Shown piece by piece: positions 54,279 to 61,990 of a stretch of DNA of 61,990 nucleotides; position 1 is the stretch's first letter; every line of letters starts with the position of its first letter. Origin of the DNA: Alphaproteobacteria bacterium. GTDB lineage: Bacteria; Pseudomonadota; Alphaproteobacteria; UBA2966. The notes beneath the pieces are model-generated. The model was given only the letters and a program-made list of their open reading frames with translations, had not been told where the DNA came from and ran no database searches. The position numbers and the translations under genes are program-made. Where the stretch lies: the NCBI GenBank assembly GCA_018650465.1, contig JABIFY010000127.1:1-61990 (forward strand). Reading direction: 5' to 3'.

Positions 54279-56261
54279 CTACTCAAACTCGATAATTATT
54301 TGATCTGTGGCAAGGCTGTCTCCGGCTTTGGCCTTGACCGCAGCAACGACGCCATCATTCTCGGCCAACAACACATTTTCCATCTTCATGGCGTCTATAA
54401 TCGCCAGTTGTTGCCCAGCCTGCACTTCTTCGCCTTCTACGACTTTTATTTCGACCACCAGTCCCGGCATGGGCGACAAAAGGAAGCGTGACAAGTCAGC
54501 CGGTTCCTTCACAGGCATCTTGGCAGCCAGCAATGCCGCTTTGGGGTGACGGACAGCGACCACTGTATCAACGCCCCGACGCGCGACCTTGTAGCCACCT
54601 GGTTGGCGTTCAATTTTTACAGCAACATCATCGCCATTGACCGTTCCGATAAACAGCAGATCACCAAATTTCCAATCGCTGTGGACGGCAAAAATTCTGC
54701 CGTCGAGCGTGATGTTCGTGATGTGCCCCTCGACGGCAACTTCAACAAAATGCTCTTCATCGTTCAGCACAACAGACCATTGATGTTGTACCCGGGGTCG
54801 CTGACCTGGCAATTGCCCTGGACCGTTCGCTTCACGCGCCGCATATTCATGATGAACAGCCGAGGCAACGGCGATCAAAACAGAAGCCCCCGCCGCGTCA
54901 ATATCAGCACCAACAAAACCGTCTGGATATTCATCAGCAATGAAGTTGGTCGACAGGCGTCCTTCACGGAAGCGCGGGTGCGCCATGACGGCGGCTAAAA
55001 AACCAACATTGTTGCCAATGCCACGTAACTGAAATTCATCCAGCGCCGTCGACATACGCTCAATCGCCTGCGCCCGCGTCGCGCCATGCGTACACAGTTT
55101 GGCAATCATGGGATCATAATACAGCGAAATTTCGTCGCCTTCGACCACGCCCGTATCATTGCGAACAAAGTCATGGGCGGGCGGACGGTAAGTTGCCAGG
55201 CGCCCGATTGAAGGCAAAAAGCCACGCACAGGATCTTCCGCATAAATCCGCGACTCAATGGCCCAGCCTTCCAGTTTCACGTCGCCCTGGGTAAGTCCGA
55301 GTTTTTCACCATTAGCAACGCGGATCATCTGTTCGACCAGGTCGATACCCGTGATCAGTTCGGTTACCGGGTGTTCCACTTGCAGACGGGTATTCATCTC
55401 CAGGAAGTAGAAATTGCGATCCACATCGACGATGAACTCCACAGTGCCTGCAGATTTGTAGTCCACTGCCTTTGACATGGCCACCGCTTCTTCGCCCATG
55501 GCCTTGCGGGTGGCGTCGTCAATAAAGGGGCTTGGGGCTTCTTCGATAACTTTCTGGTGGCGACGCTGGATCGAACATTCGCGCTCACCCAGATAGATCA
55601 CATTGCCATGGCTGTCAGCCAGGATCTGAATTTCAATGTGGCGAGGCTCGACAATATACTTTTCAATAAAGATACGATCATCACCAAAGCTGGACATGGC
55701 TTCCGAGACCGAGCGATCAAAACCATCACGGGCTTCATCGTCATTCCAGGCGACGCGCATGCCTTTGCCACCACCGCCAGCCGAGGCCTTGATCATGACA
55801 GGATAACCGACTTCGTTGGCGATCTTTACCGCGTCATCGGCATCGGCAATCTCACCGAGATAGCCTGGCACCGTCGACACACCCGCCTTGTCGGCAAGCT
55901 TCTTCGATGCGATCTTGTCACCCATGGCTGCAATGGCTTTGGTGCCGGGGCCAATAAAGGCCACGCCAGCCGCTTCCAGGGCTTCAACAAAAGCGGCATT
56001 TTCCGACAGAAATCCGTAACCCGGATGCACAGCTTCCGCACCGGTTTCCTTGACAGCTGCGATAACCTTGTCGATGACCAGATAGCTCTCCGCCGCTGCC
56101 GAGGGGCCAATGTGGACGGCTTCGTCTGCCATTTCCACATGCAAGGCACTGCGGTCTGCATCAGAATAAATGGCGACGGTTTTGATGCCCATGGCCTGGG
56201 CGCTGCGAATAACCCTGCAGGCAATTTCACCGCGGTTCGCAATCAGTATTTTTGAAAACAT
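54279..56261 (-). CDS. pccA: Propionyl-CoA carboxylase, biotin-containing alpha subunit
   Basis: A 660-residue biotin carboxylase/carrier fusion. NRGEIACRVIRSAQ, the ATP-grasp KASAGGGGKGMRVAW and EMNTRLQVEHPVTELI are present. The biotinylated Lys626 lies in IDAMKMEN. Compared with mccA, the intermediate region and the DAMKMENVL end are of the propionyl-CoA type. Its partner pccB is 59 bp upstream. No methylmalonyl-CoA mutase or epimerase is in the window. Confidence 0.9.
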   Translation of the reverse strand: MFSKILIANRGEIACRVIRSAQAMGIKTVAIYSDADRSALHVEMADEAVHIGPSAAAESYLVIDKVIAAVKETGAEAVHPGYGFLSENAAFVEALEAAGVAFIGPGTKAIAAMGDKIASKKLADKAGVSTVPGYLGEIADADDAVKIANEVGYPVMIKASAGGGGKGMRVAWNDDEARDGFDRSVSEAMSSFGDDRIFIEKYIVEPRHIEIQILADSHGNVIYLGERECSIQRRHQKVIEEAPSPFIDDATRKAMGEEAVAMSKAVDYKSAGTVEFIVDVDRNFYFLEMNTRLQVEHPVTELITGIDLVEQMIRVANGEKLGLTQGDVKLEGWAIESRIYAEDPVRGFLPSIGRLATYRPPAHDFVRNDTGVVEGDEISLYYDPMIAKLCTHGATRAQAIERMSTALDEFQLRGIGNNVGFLAAVMAHPRFREGRLSTNFIADEYPDGFVGADIDAAGASVLIAVASAVHHEYAAREANGPGQLPGQRPRVQHQWSVVLNDEEHFVEVAVEGHITNITLDGRIFAVHSDWKFGDLLFIGTVNGDDVAVKIERQPGGYKVARRGVDTVVAVRHPKAALLAAKMPVKEPADLSRFLLSPMPGLVVEIKVVEGEEVQAGQQLAIIDAMKMENVLLAENDGVVAAVKAKAGDSLATDQIIIEFE

Positions 56262-56320
56262 GCCAATAACTCTCTTTAGAAGAAGTAATTCTCAACCGGA
56301 AAAAGTGTCAGAAACGAACC

Positions 56321-57853
56321 TTAAAGCGGAATGTTGCCGTGCTTTTTCCAGGGATTTTCCAGCTGCTTGTTGCGCAACATGGCAAAGGCCCGCGCCAGTC
56401 TGCGACGCGTATTATGCGGCATGATGACATCGTCAACGAAACCACGATTACTGGCCACAAATGGATTGGCGAATTTTTCCTGATACTCCTGGGTCCGGGC
56501 TTCGATCTTGCCTTCGTCACCGATTTCACTGCGGAAAATGATTTCCACGGCACCCTTGGAACCCATCACAGCAATTTCAGCTGTCGGCCAGGCATAATTC
56601 ATGTCGCCACGCAAATGCTTGGAGCTCATCACATCATAAGCCCCGCCATAAGCCTTGCGCGTAATCAGCGTTACCTTTGGCACCGTCGCTTCGGCAAAGG
56701 CATAAAGAAGTTTTGCGCCATGTTTGATGATACCGCCATATTCCTGGGCTGTACCCGGCAAGAAGCCCGGTACATCCACAAGCGTCAGGATCGGAATATT
56801 GAAGCAATCACAGAAGCGGACAAACCGTGCAGCCTTGCGACTGGAATCTATGTCCAGGCAACCGGCCAGAACCATGGGCTGATTGGCCACGATACCAATG
56901 GTCTCGCCACCGATGCGCGCCGTGCCAACAATGATATTTTTGGCATGATCCGCCTGGGTTTCAAAGAAATCGCCTTCGTCGACAATTTTATGGATCAGCT
57001 CTTTCATATCATAGGGCTTGGTTGCGTCTGCCGGGATCAGCGTATCGAGAGAGTTTTCAATCCGTTCAACCGAATCAGGCGTTTCCCTGATGGGTGATTT
57101 TTCGCGGTTGGATGCTGGCAGGAAATCAACAAAGCGCCGGACCTGTTCCAGTGCTTCCACATCGTTTTCAAAAGCCAGATCAGCGACACCTGATTTACTG
57201 GTATGGGTGACGGCCCCGCCCAGCTCTTCCTGGGTTACGGTTTCCTGGGTCACGGTCTTCACCACGTCGGGACCGGTGACAAACATATAAGACGAATCCT
57301 TCACCATGAAGATGAAGTCGGTCATGGCCGGCGAATAAACCGCCCCACCGGCACAAGGCCCCATGATCACAGAAATTTGCGGCACAACACCAGAAGCCAT
57401 GACGTTGCGCTGAAAGACTTCTGCGTAGCCAGCGAGGGAGGCGACACCTTCCTGAATGCGGGCACCACCGGAATCGTTCAAGCCGATAACAGGTGCGCCC
57501 ACTTTCATGGCCTGATCCATGATCTTGCAGATTTTTTCCGCATGTGATTCAGACAACGATCCACCAAAAACCGTGAAATCCTGGCTGAAGACAAACACCA
57601 GTCGTCCATTGATCGTGCCAGAACCGGTGACAACACCGTCGCCCGGTACTTTTTGATCCGGCATGCCGAAATCGGCACAGCGGTGCTCGACAAACATGTC
57701 ATATTCTTCGAAGGAGTCTTCGTCGAGCAGGAGCTCAAGACGTTCACGCGCGGTCAATTTGCCTTTTGCGTGCTGGGCCAGGGCCCGTTTTTCGCCGCCA
57801 CCCAAGCGTGCCTGGGCGCGTTTTTCTTCTAGTTGCTGAATTATGTGCTGCAT
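56321..57853 (-). CDS. pccB: Propionyl-CoA carboxylase, carboxyltransferase beta subunit
   Basis: A 510-residue carboxyltransferase. The PCC-branch motifs are [41 protein letters not shown] and [21 protein letters not shown]. The acyl-CoA pocket [13 protein letters not shown] and [21 protein letters not shown] follow. The frame extends upstream, but [12 protein letters not shown] is the true start, supported by AGAGG five bases before the ATG at 57853. Upstream, 57854-57989 holds only a spacer. Confidence 0.93.
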   Translation of the reverse strand: MQHIIQQLEEKRAQARLGGGEKRALAQHAKGKLTARERLELLLDEDSFEEYDMFVEHRCADFGMPDQKVPGDGVVTGSGTINGRLVFVFSQDFTVFGGSLSESHAEKICKIMDQAMKVGAPVIGLNDSGGARIQEGVASLAGYAEVFQRNVMASGVVPQISVIMGPCAGGAVYSPAMTDFIFMVKDSSYMFVTGPDVVKTVTQETVTQEELGGAVTHTSKSGVADLAFENDVEALEQVRRFVDFLPASNREKSPIRETPDSVERIENSLDTLIPADATKPYDMKELIHKIVDEGDFFETQADHAKNIIVGTARIGGETIGIVANQPMVLAGCLDIDSSRKAARFVRFCDCFNIPILTLVDVPGFLPGTAQEYGGIIKHGAKLLYAFAEATVPKVTLITRKAYGGAYDVMSSKHLRGDMNYAWPTAEIAVMGSKGAVEIIFRSEIGDEGKIEARTQEYQEKFANPFVASNRGFVDDVIMPHNTRRRLARAFAMLRNKQLENPWKKHGNIPL

Positions 57854-57989
57854 TTGGTCCTCTTGCCAGCGACTGCCTGGAGCGTCCTCGTACGAAGCGG
57901 AAACACTCAACGGGGGGAATGCATGGGAAATACCATTATCCAGACACAAAAACCAGTCCTGGTAGGACCTTGTATCAGCTCAAACCTGA

Positions 57990-58712
57990 TCAGGCGTCCG
58001 TGCAAAGGGTAAAGAACCGGGCGCCATCCACCATCGATTGTTGACGGGCAATCAGGCGGTCTTCAGCTTCGGCATCCCTGCCCCAGACAATTTCCTGAAA
58101 CCGTTCATCAACAACTGTTGCTTCCCACGCCTTGTCCACGTCGATTTCGCCCCTGGTCAACGCCAATGCAATGATCAGGGATCCTGTAATCGAGGTAATC
58201 GTATGTAGAGCCGACAATTCCATATCCGAGCATTCGCAGACACATTTTTCCAGGATCGCCAGAGCAGATGCATCCTGGTCGATGGATGATATGCCCGAGG
58301 TTACTTCAAGTTTGGCACCAAGAGTATTGGATGCCCAATCAAGCAAGGGCTGCCATAGGCTGGCTTGCAAGGCTGCCAATTCGGGCTCAACACCGCGATA
58401 GCACAGCATATCATGCCCGCCAAAGGCTGAAATCTCCGCAATAACAGCCTTTCGCTGAGTAGTGATCCGATCAATGGCGGTGGCCGCGAACCGCATCATG
58501 GGCATGGTGGCAGGGTCGATTTTTTCGCCCTGGGCCTGCCATTCTTGTGCAATGGCTTCAGCCACTATTTTGCTAGTGACGACAAGGCCATTTTTGGCAG
58601 GTGTCTTGATAGAACGACCATCCAGCAAGACGACAAAACCACCGTCAACAGTATCTGAACTGCCGCCATTTTCTGCACGACCAACAGTGGCATCTTTGTA
58701 GAAACGTTTCAT
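57990..58712 (-). CDS. ATP12 family F1-ATPase assembly chaperone
   Basis: A 240-residue protein of the alphaproteobacterial/mitochondrial ATP12 family. MKRFYKDATVG, VLLDGRSIKTPAKNGLVV and IAQEWQAQGEKIDPATMPMMRFAATAID are typical, followed by the DMLCYR and QWQPLLDW-like regions. In mitochondria Atp12 binds the F1 alpha subunit during assembly. It sits in the same strand run as asmA upstream and pccB downstream, 24 bp after the asmA stop. ATP synthase genes are absent. Confidence 0.9.
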   Translation of the reverse strand: MKRFYKDATVGRAENGGSSDTVDGGFVVLLDGRSIKTPAKNGLVVTSKIVAEAIAQEWQAQGEKIDPATMPMMRFAATAIDRITTQRKAVIAEISAFGGHDMLCYRGVEPELAALQASLWQPLLDWASNTLGAKLEVTSGISSIDQDASALAILEKCVCECSDMELSALHTITSITGSLIIALALTRGEIDVDKAWEATVVDERFQEIVWGRDAEAEDRLIARQQSMVDGARFFTLCTDA

Positions 58713-58735
58713 ATAGTACTAATCAATCCGCATGT

Positions 58736-60799
58736 TTATTTCTTTATGGAATCAGTAAGGCTGTTCAACAACCCGCCAATGCCACCGCTTTTTTCTTTTT
58801 TCTCTGGCGCAGGTTGAACTTGTGCTCCTGCGGGTTTGGCAGCAGCCTTGCCGCCACCCTTCATTGCAGCCACACAGGGGTTTTTGTCGTCACTACCGCC
58901 ACTGATCAGCGGGATCAACAAGCCCAATGGATTGATCGCGGTTGAGACAACAGCGATGGCCACACCCGCGGCCACAGCGGCTGTATTGGGGCCAGCTTCG
59001 GGTGCTGCCAGTGTTCCGCGCACCTGAATAGGTACCGCAAGACTAAGCAAGCTCGCATCCTTCGGCTTTGGCTCGTAATCAAGCTCAATCGTCTCGTCCT
59101 GCAAGTTGATCTTGCCACCACCAGTGATGACGACCCGCGCCGTATCGAACAGGAAGGCTGAATTGTTGGCGATGCCGTTTTTGATTTCAAAGCGGTTGAT
59201 GAAACAATTGACTTTGGTTTCATCTTTTTTGTCACCGCCCGGCACCAGAGCCGTCAGCAAATCAGCTGCAATCAGGTCGAGATACTTACTGCCAACAATG
59301 GCGTTCGTGGAAACGACATCAACATTACCGTTCAGCCCGGCCATGATCGCGCGAACAGATGTTCCTTTGCCTTTAATATCAGCGCCTGTACTGACTTTGG
59401 CGTCCAGAAGATCTGTGACTTTCATCTCCTTCAACATCTTGCCTACATCAACATCCGTGGCCTTGAATTTTGCAGTTACCCCTGATTTGCCTTTGCGACC
59501 ATCCGCCTTGATCCGTGCCGACAAGGCGCCACCAGACACTGACCCCTTCTTCAGGTTCACATCCGCCGTGCCATTTTTGATATTTGCCGCAAGGTCGATG
59601 CCTTGTACCACAATGCCAGAGGCCATCAGTTTGGCGATCACGATATTGGCCGCAACGTCAATAGATGACAGGGCATCGAGGGGCAGCGGATCAGCACTGA
59701 AGATGCGCTTCTCACCGCCGTCGCCTTCTTTGGCGGGGGCAGCCTCTGCTGCCTTTTCCTGCTTCGGTCCGGTGAAGTCGTCGACGTTCAGCAATTTGGA
59801 CTTCAGGGTCGCGGCAATGACCGGTTTGGATTTACCGACCTTGACCTGAACCTTGCCGGCAAGATCACTGCCACCCATTTTGACCGCCAATCCACTCAGC
59901 GAAATGTTTGCAGGACTACCCTTCAGGTTGCCACTAATATTGTAAGGGCCAATCGGGGGCAATGAGGCCCCGGCCAGGGCGCTCAGGTCCGCAACTGAAT
60001 TACCGCTGATGGCAAGTTTCAAAGCCATGCCGGATGCGGCCATAGGGTTGGCGATACTGCCGGAAACCTTGATGGTGGCACCGCCCGCCTTAAGGGTCAG
60101 GTCCAGTGGCCAGGGCTTGTCGTTATCGGCCAGTTCAGCCAGGGGACCCAGTTTGCCGGCAGCTGTAATGGCACTGTCATTCAGGGCCGCTACAAGATCA
60201 AAGGCCAGCGGCGAAGAAGCACTATCAGCCTCGCCCGTTAATTTTGAAATCTTGACGACTTTGCTGTCGCCGCTTTGACCATCTTTCCAGGTCAGATTAA
60301 TGTCGCGCAATTCAACAAGATTGACCGTCGGTAACGCGGCATCCCCAGCTTCGCCTGCCGCACTGTCATCCGCATCCTTGTCGGCTTTTTTTGCAGCTTT
60401 TTTGGCGTCGGCAAAAGCCCAGTTCGGCGTGCCCTTGGAATTGGTTTCCAACAGCACATCAAGCCCGCTTAAAACCAGGCGTTTGACCTGAATATTGCCG
60501 GAGATCAGCGGCATCAGCGCGACCTCTACAGAAACATCCCTCAGCTTGACCATTTCTGGACGCGACCCCCAACCTGCATTGGCAAAGGTAATGTCGGACG
60601 CGGTAATAGATGGCGACAGAGAGACATTCAGTTTGAGCTCCCCTCCAAGGGTCAACTTGCGACCAGTTGCCTTCTCGGCTTCCTCTGCAATGACATCGCG
60701 ATATTCATTTACATCCAGCGAGGCAATAACGACATACAAGCCTCCAACAACGATAACGACCAGGGCAACGATGCCTATCAGAATTTTTTTGCCGTTCAT
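58736..60799 (-). CDS. AsmA family protein
   Basis: A 687-residue protein. An N-terminal membrane helix (about 5-28) is followed by the AsmA N-domain (RKLTLGGELKLNVSLSPSI, LPLISGNIQVKRLVL). Low-complexity Ala/Lys/Asp stretches (about 130-150 and 355-375), a C-terminal AsmA_2-like half and a Pro/Lys tail complete it. AsmA-like proteins are elongated envelope proteins in phospholipid transport and outer-membrane homeostasis. It follows the Gph-type gene by two bases and precedes the ATP12 gene, forming one operon. Confidence 0.9.
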   Translation of the reverse strand: MNGKKILIGIVALVVIVVGGLYVVIASLDVNEYRDVIAEEAEKATGRKLTLGGELKLNVSLSPSITASDITFANAGWGSRPEMVKLRDVSVEVALMPLISGNIQVKRLVLSGLDVLLETNSKGTPNWAFADAKKAAKKADKDADDSAAGEAGDAALPTVNLVELRDINLTWKDGQSGDSKVVKISKLTGEADSASSPLAFDLVAALNDSAITAAGKLGPLAELADNDKPWPLDLTLKAGGATIKVSGSIANPMAASGMALKLAISGNSVADLSALAGASLPPIGPYNISGNLKGSPANISLSGLAVKMGGSDLAGKVQVKVGKSKPVIAATLKSKLLNVDDFTGPKQEKAAEAAPAKEGDGGEKRIFSADPLPLDALSSIDVAANIVIAKLMASGIVVQGIDLAANIKNGTADVNLKKGSVSGGALSARIKADGRKGKSGVTAKFKATDVDVGKMLKEMKVTDLLDAKVSTGADIKGKGTSVRAIMAGLNGNVDVVSTNAIVGSKYLDLIAADLLTALVPGGDKKDETKVNCFINRFEIKNGIANNSAFLFDTARVVITGGGKINLQDETIELDYEPKPKDASLLSLAVPIQVRGTLAAPEAGPNTAAVAAGVAIAVVSTAINPLGLLIPLISGGSDDKNPCVAAMKGGGKAAAKPAGAQVQPAPEKKEKSGGIGGLLNSLTDSIKK

Positions 60800-60801
60800 T
60801 T

Positions 60802-61476
60802 TTAGTCTCCCAGTAAATTTGTGACTTGATGGAGTAATTCTTCGCTGTGATCGACAACGATTTTTGCGCCCGCTTCGATCAGTTCTTCAACCCCATGGTA
60901 TCCCCATGAGACGCCAATCGCCAGCGCGCCGGCATTAACCGCCATTTCCATATCAAATGTCGTATCGCCAATCATAACGGTGTTTTCGATATCAGCGCCG
61001 GTTTCCCTGAGGGCTGATTCGATCATGCCCGGATGCGGCTTGCCTGGATTTATGTCAGCTGTCTGCATGGTCATAAACTTTGGGCGAAGTCCGTGTAAAT
61101 CAAGGGTGTCATGCAATCCGGCCTGTGATTTTCCCGTCGCAACACCCAGCAGGTATCCGTTTTCATCCAGATGGGAAATCACATTCTCCATACCGGGATA
61201 AAGCGCCTCGTGATGGTCTGGCTGTGCTTTTAGCTGTCGAAAGGAATGTTTGTAGCCATCAACCAGACGCTCGTGAGTTTGCACAGGGTGATCCGGCGCC
61301 AGGCGACCAATGCCTTCCAGCAGCGACAGCCCCACTGTCCGGCGGATGGCCTCGGGTTCAGGTGCATCCAAACCATGATGTTCGAAGCCCGCCTGCATGC
61401 AGGCAACAATCGTATGCTGACTGTCGACGATGGTACCGTCGCAATCAAAAATGACGAGCTTCAGCGGTGAAGTCAT
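60802..61476 (-). CDS. gph: HAD-IA family phosphatase (phosphoglycolate phosphatase-like)
   Basis: A 224-residue HAD hydrolase. Motif I is FDCDGTIVDS with Asp11 and Asp13. Motif II is the Thr in GVATGKSQAGL, the Lys lies in NPGKPHPGMI, and motif IV is MIGDTTFDMEMA. This matches Gph/PGP-type enzymes, but HAD substrates are hard to assign from sequence. The ATG at 61476 is preferred over the TTG at 61500. It opens the operon toward asmA. Confidence 0.85.
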   Translation of the reverse strand: MTSPLKLVIFDCDGTIVDSQHTIVACMQAGFEHHGLDAPEPEAIRRTVGLSLLEGIGRLAPDHPVQTHERLVDGYKHSFRQLKAQPDHHEALYPGMENVISHLDENGYLLGVATGKSQAGLHDTLDLHGLRPKFMTMQTADINPGKPHPGMIESALRETGADIENTVMIGDTTFDMEMAVNAGALAIGVSWGYHGVEELIEAGAKIVVDHSEELLHQVTNLLGD

Positions 61477-61527
61477 GGCGTTACTACCTGTTTTACTCAA
61501 GGTCTACCTATACAGTGATCAAGAGCG

Positions 61528-61546
61528 TTTCCGTGTTTAACGGAAA
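61528..61546. repeat. Dispersed palindrome, copy 2
   Basis: TTTCCGT (61528-61534), 5-base loop, ACGGAAA (61540-61546), within AGAGCG...GC flanks like those of the 28166 copy. Confidence 0.6.
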
Positions 61547-61592
61547 TGCAGCGATTCTTCAAACCCAAAGTATGCGTTAAAAGGACTCAGAA

Positions 61593-61617
61593 GCGATACC
61601 GATAAAACCGGAATCGC
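61593..61617. repeat. Dispersed palindrome, copy 3
   Basis: GCGATACCG pairs, with one mismatch, with CGGAATCGC (61609-61617). The 3' arm is identical to the corresponding part of the 28166 copy. Confidence 0.6.
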
Positions 61618-61659
61618 CTAAGGCTGTGCGACATTATGCCACGCGAATTAATCGGCGGG

Positions 61660-61888
61660 ATAGTGCATTATTGGTTTGTCGACGTGGTACCGGGATTTAT
61701 CTCAGGTGCGGCGGCGGTGATATCAGGACCACGTGTCAGTCCGTCAATTACTCACCCACCTGAGTGACGGGTGTTGGTCCAGATGTCAGCCTACCCTTCG
61801 ATCGACCCGGGATACTCCTCCCCCCCCTTGGAGTATCCTCTTCTACCCCGGCAATCCCGCCACCAGGATTGCCGGGGTTTTATTTTGT
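61660..61888 (+). ncRNA. Candidate structured small RNA ending at a strong terminator
   Basis: Four hairpins in a row with no coding frame of note. H1: ACGTGGT (61682-61688) with ACCACGT (61728-61734). H2: CCGTCA (61741-61746) with TGACGG (61765-61770) plus inner CTCA/TGAG and a CCCACC loop. H3: GGATACTCC (61810-61818) with GGAGTATCC (61830-61838), loop of T, eight C and two T. H4 is the terminator. I recognise no known RNA family. The 5' end and promoter are not located. A C-rich loop just before a terminator is typical of trans-acting RNAs. Confidence 0.5.
61846..61881 (+). terminator. Rho-independent terminator at the right end
   Basis: CCCCGGCAATCC (61846-61857) pairs perfectly with GGATTGCCGGGG (61866-61877), 8-base loop, followed by TTTT (61878-61881) and a further T-rich run. 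Confidence 0.85.
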
Positions 61889-61990
61889 CTTTTGGGGGGC
61901 AATCCCGCCACCAGGATTGCCGGGGTTTTATTTTGTCTTTTGGGGGCAATCCCGCCACCAGGATTGCCGGGGTTTTATTTTGTCTTTTGG
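61851..61990 (+). repeat. 47-48 bp tandem repeat, three copies to the last base
   Basis: Units begin at 61851, 61899 and 61946, each starting GCAATCCCGCCACCAGG and ending TTTTGTCTTTTGG. They differ only in the number of G at the joint. Copies 2 and 3 retain the 3' half of the terminator hairpin but not its CCCC 5' arm. The contig stops inside the array. Confidence 0.95.

Noticed and set aside
55557-56255. 232-residue plus-strand frame inside pccA, and a similar one at 56339-57097 inside pccB
   Set aside because: Antisense to conserved carboxylase genes with no recognisable domain.
61851-61990. CRISPR-like direct repeats at the right end
   Set aside because: Units are contiguous with no spacers and are pieces of a terminator.

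Overview
The window looks like a complete contig from an alphaproteobacterium, probably a free-living or marine member of the Rhodospirillales/Kiloniellales/Sneathiellales neighbourhood. The evidence is family content: EipB (DUF1849), DUF1489, an ATP12-type F1-ATPase assembly chaperone, a Pam18/Tim14-like J-domain protein, clpS-clpA, a phasin, a PMM/Ugd/GalU block, and a leucine (liu) operon with methylcrotonyl-CoA carboxylase. The genus is inference. Genes are dense and mostly chromosomal housekeeping or catabolism. I see no prophage, transposase, CRISPR array or plasmid function.

Layout. 1-3.9 kb: a ROK kinase lacking its N-terminus at the contig edge, eipB, a 2-hydroxyacid dehydrogenase, and a GGDEF diguanylate cyclase behind a near-consensus sigma-54 promoter. 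4.0-10.7 kb (+): aldehyde dehydrogenase, two tandem RidA proteins, a GDPD-type phosphodiesterase, a FemAB-like acetyltransferase, a HIT protein, a three-gene nitrile hydratase-family enzyme with split beta subunit and His-rich alpha subunit, and an HbpS/GlcG-like protein. 10.7-16.3 kb (-): a PLP aminotransferase with a 35-bp operator-like palindrome, purC, clpA and clpS. 16.2-17.1 kb: a phasin gene whose promoter is flanked by two identical TGC-rich boxes and whose 3' side carries two hairpins with the same 13-nt anti-Shine-Dalgarno loop, the second being a terminator (a cuckoo-like RNA candidate). 17.3-25.2 kb: a D,D-carboxypeptidase with SPOR domain, an MFS transporter, pmm-ugd-galU, and a J-domain/VWA pair. 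25.7-33.5 kb: a pentapeptide-repeat protein, DUF3179, an FAD oxidoreductase, MipA/OmpV, a class V aminotransferase and leucine dehydrogenase.

33.5-44.9 kb: DUF1489, a response regulator and the leucine/branched-chain acyl-CoA degradation cluster (thioesterases, isovaleryl-CoA dehydrogenase, a second acyl-CoA dehydrogenase, a Cys-rich DUF1272 protein, MCC beta, methylglutaconyl-CoA hydratase, MCC alpha). With leucine dehydrogenase just upstream this covers much of the route from leucine to HMG-CoA, but HMG-CoA lyase and branched-chain ketoacid dehydrogenase are absent. 45.1-54.2 kb: a LysR regulator, mgtE, maeB, tRNA-Leu(GAG), a FliN-type SpoA protein and lipB diverging from a four-unit 17-bp repeat, acylphosphatase and a five-PAS histidine kinase. 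54.3-61.5 kb (-): propionyl-CoA carboxylase subunits, ATP12 chaperone, AsmA and a Gph-type phosphatase.

The last 500 bases hold no gene but contain palindromic repeats, a multi-hairpin RNA candidate with a C-rich loop and a strong terminator, and a 47-48 bp unit repeated three times to the final base. Short exact tandem duplications recur at gene borders through the window.
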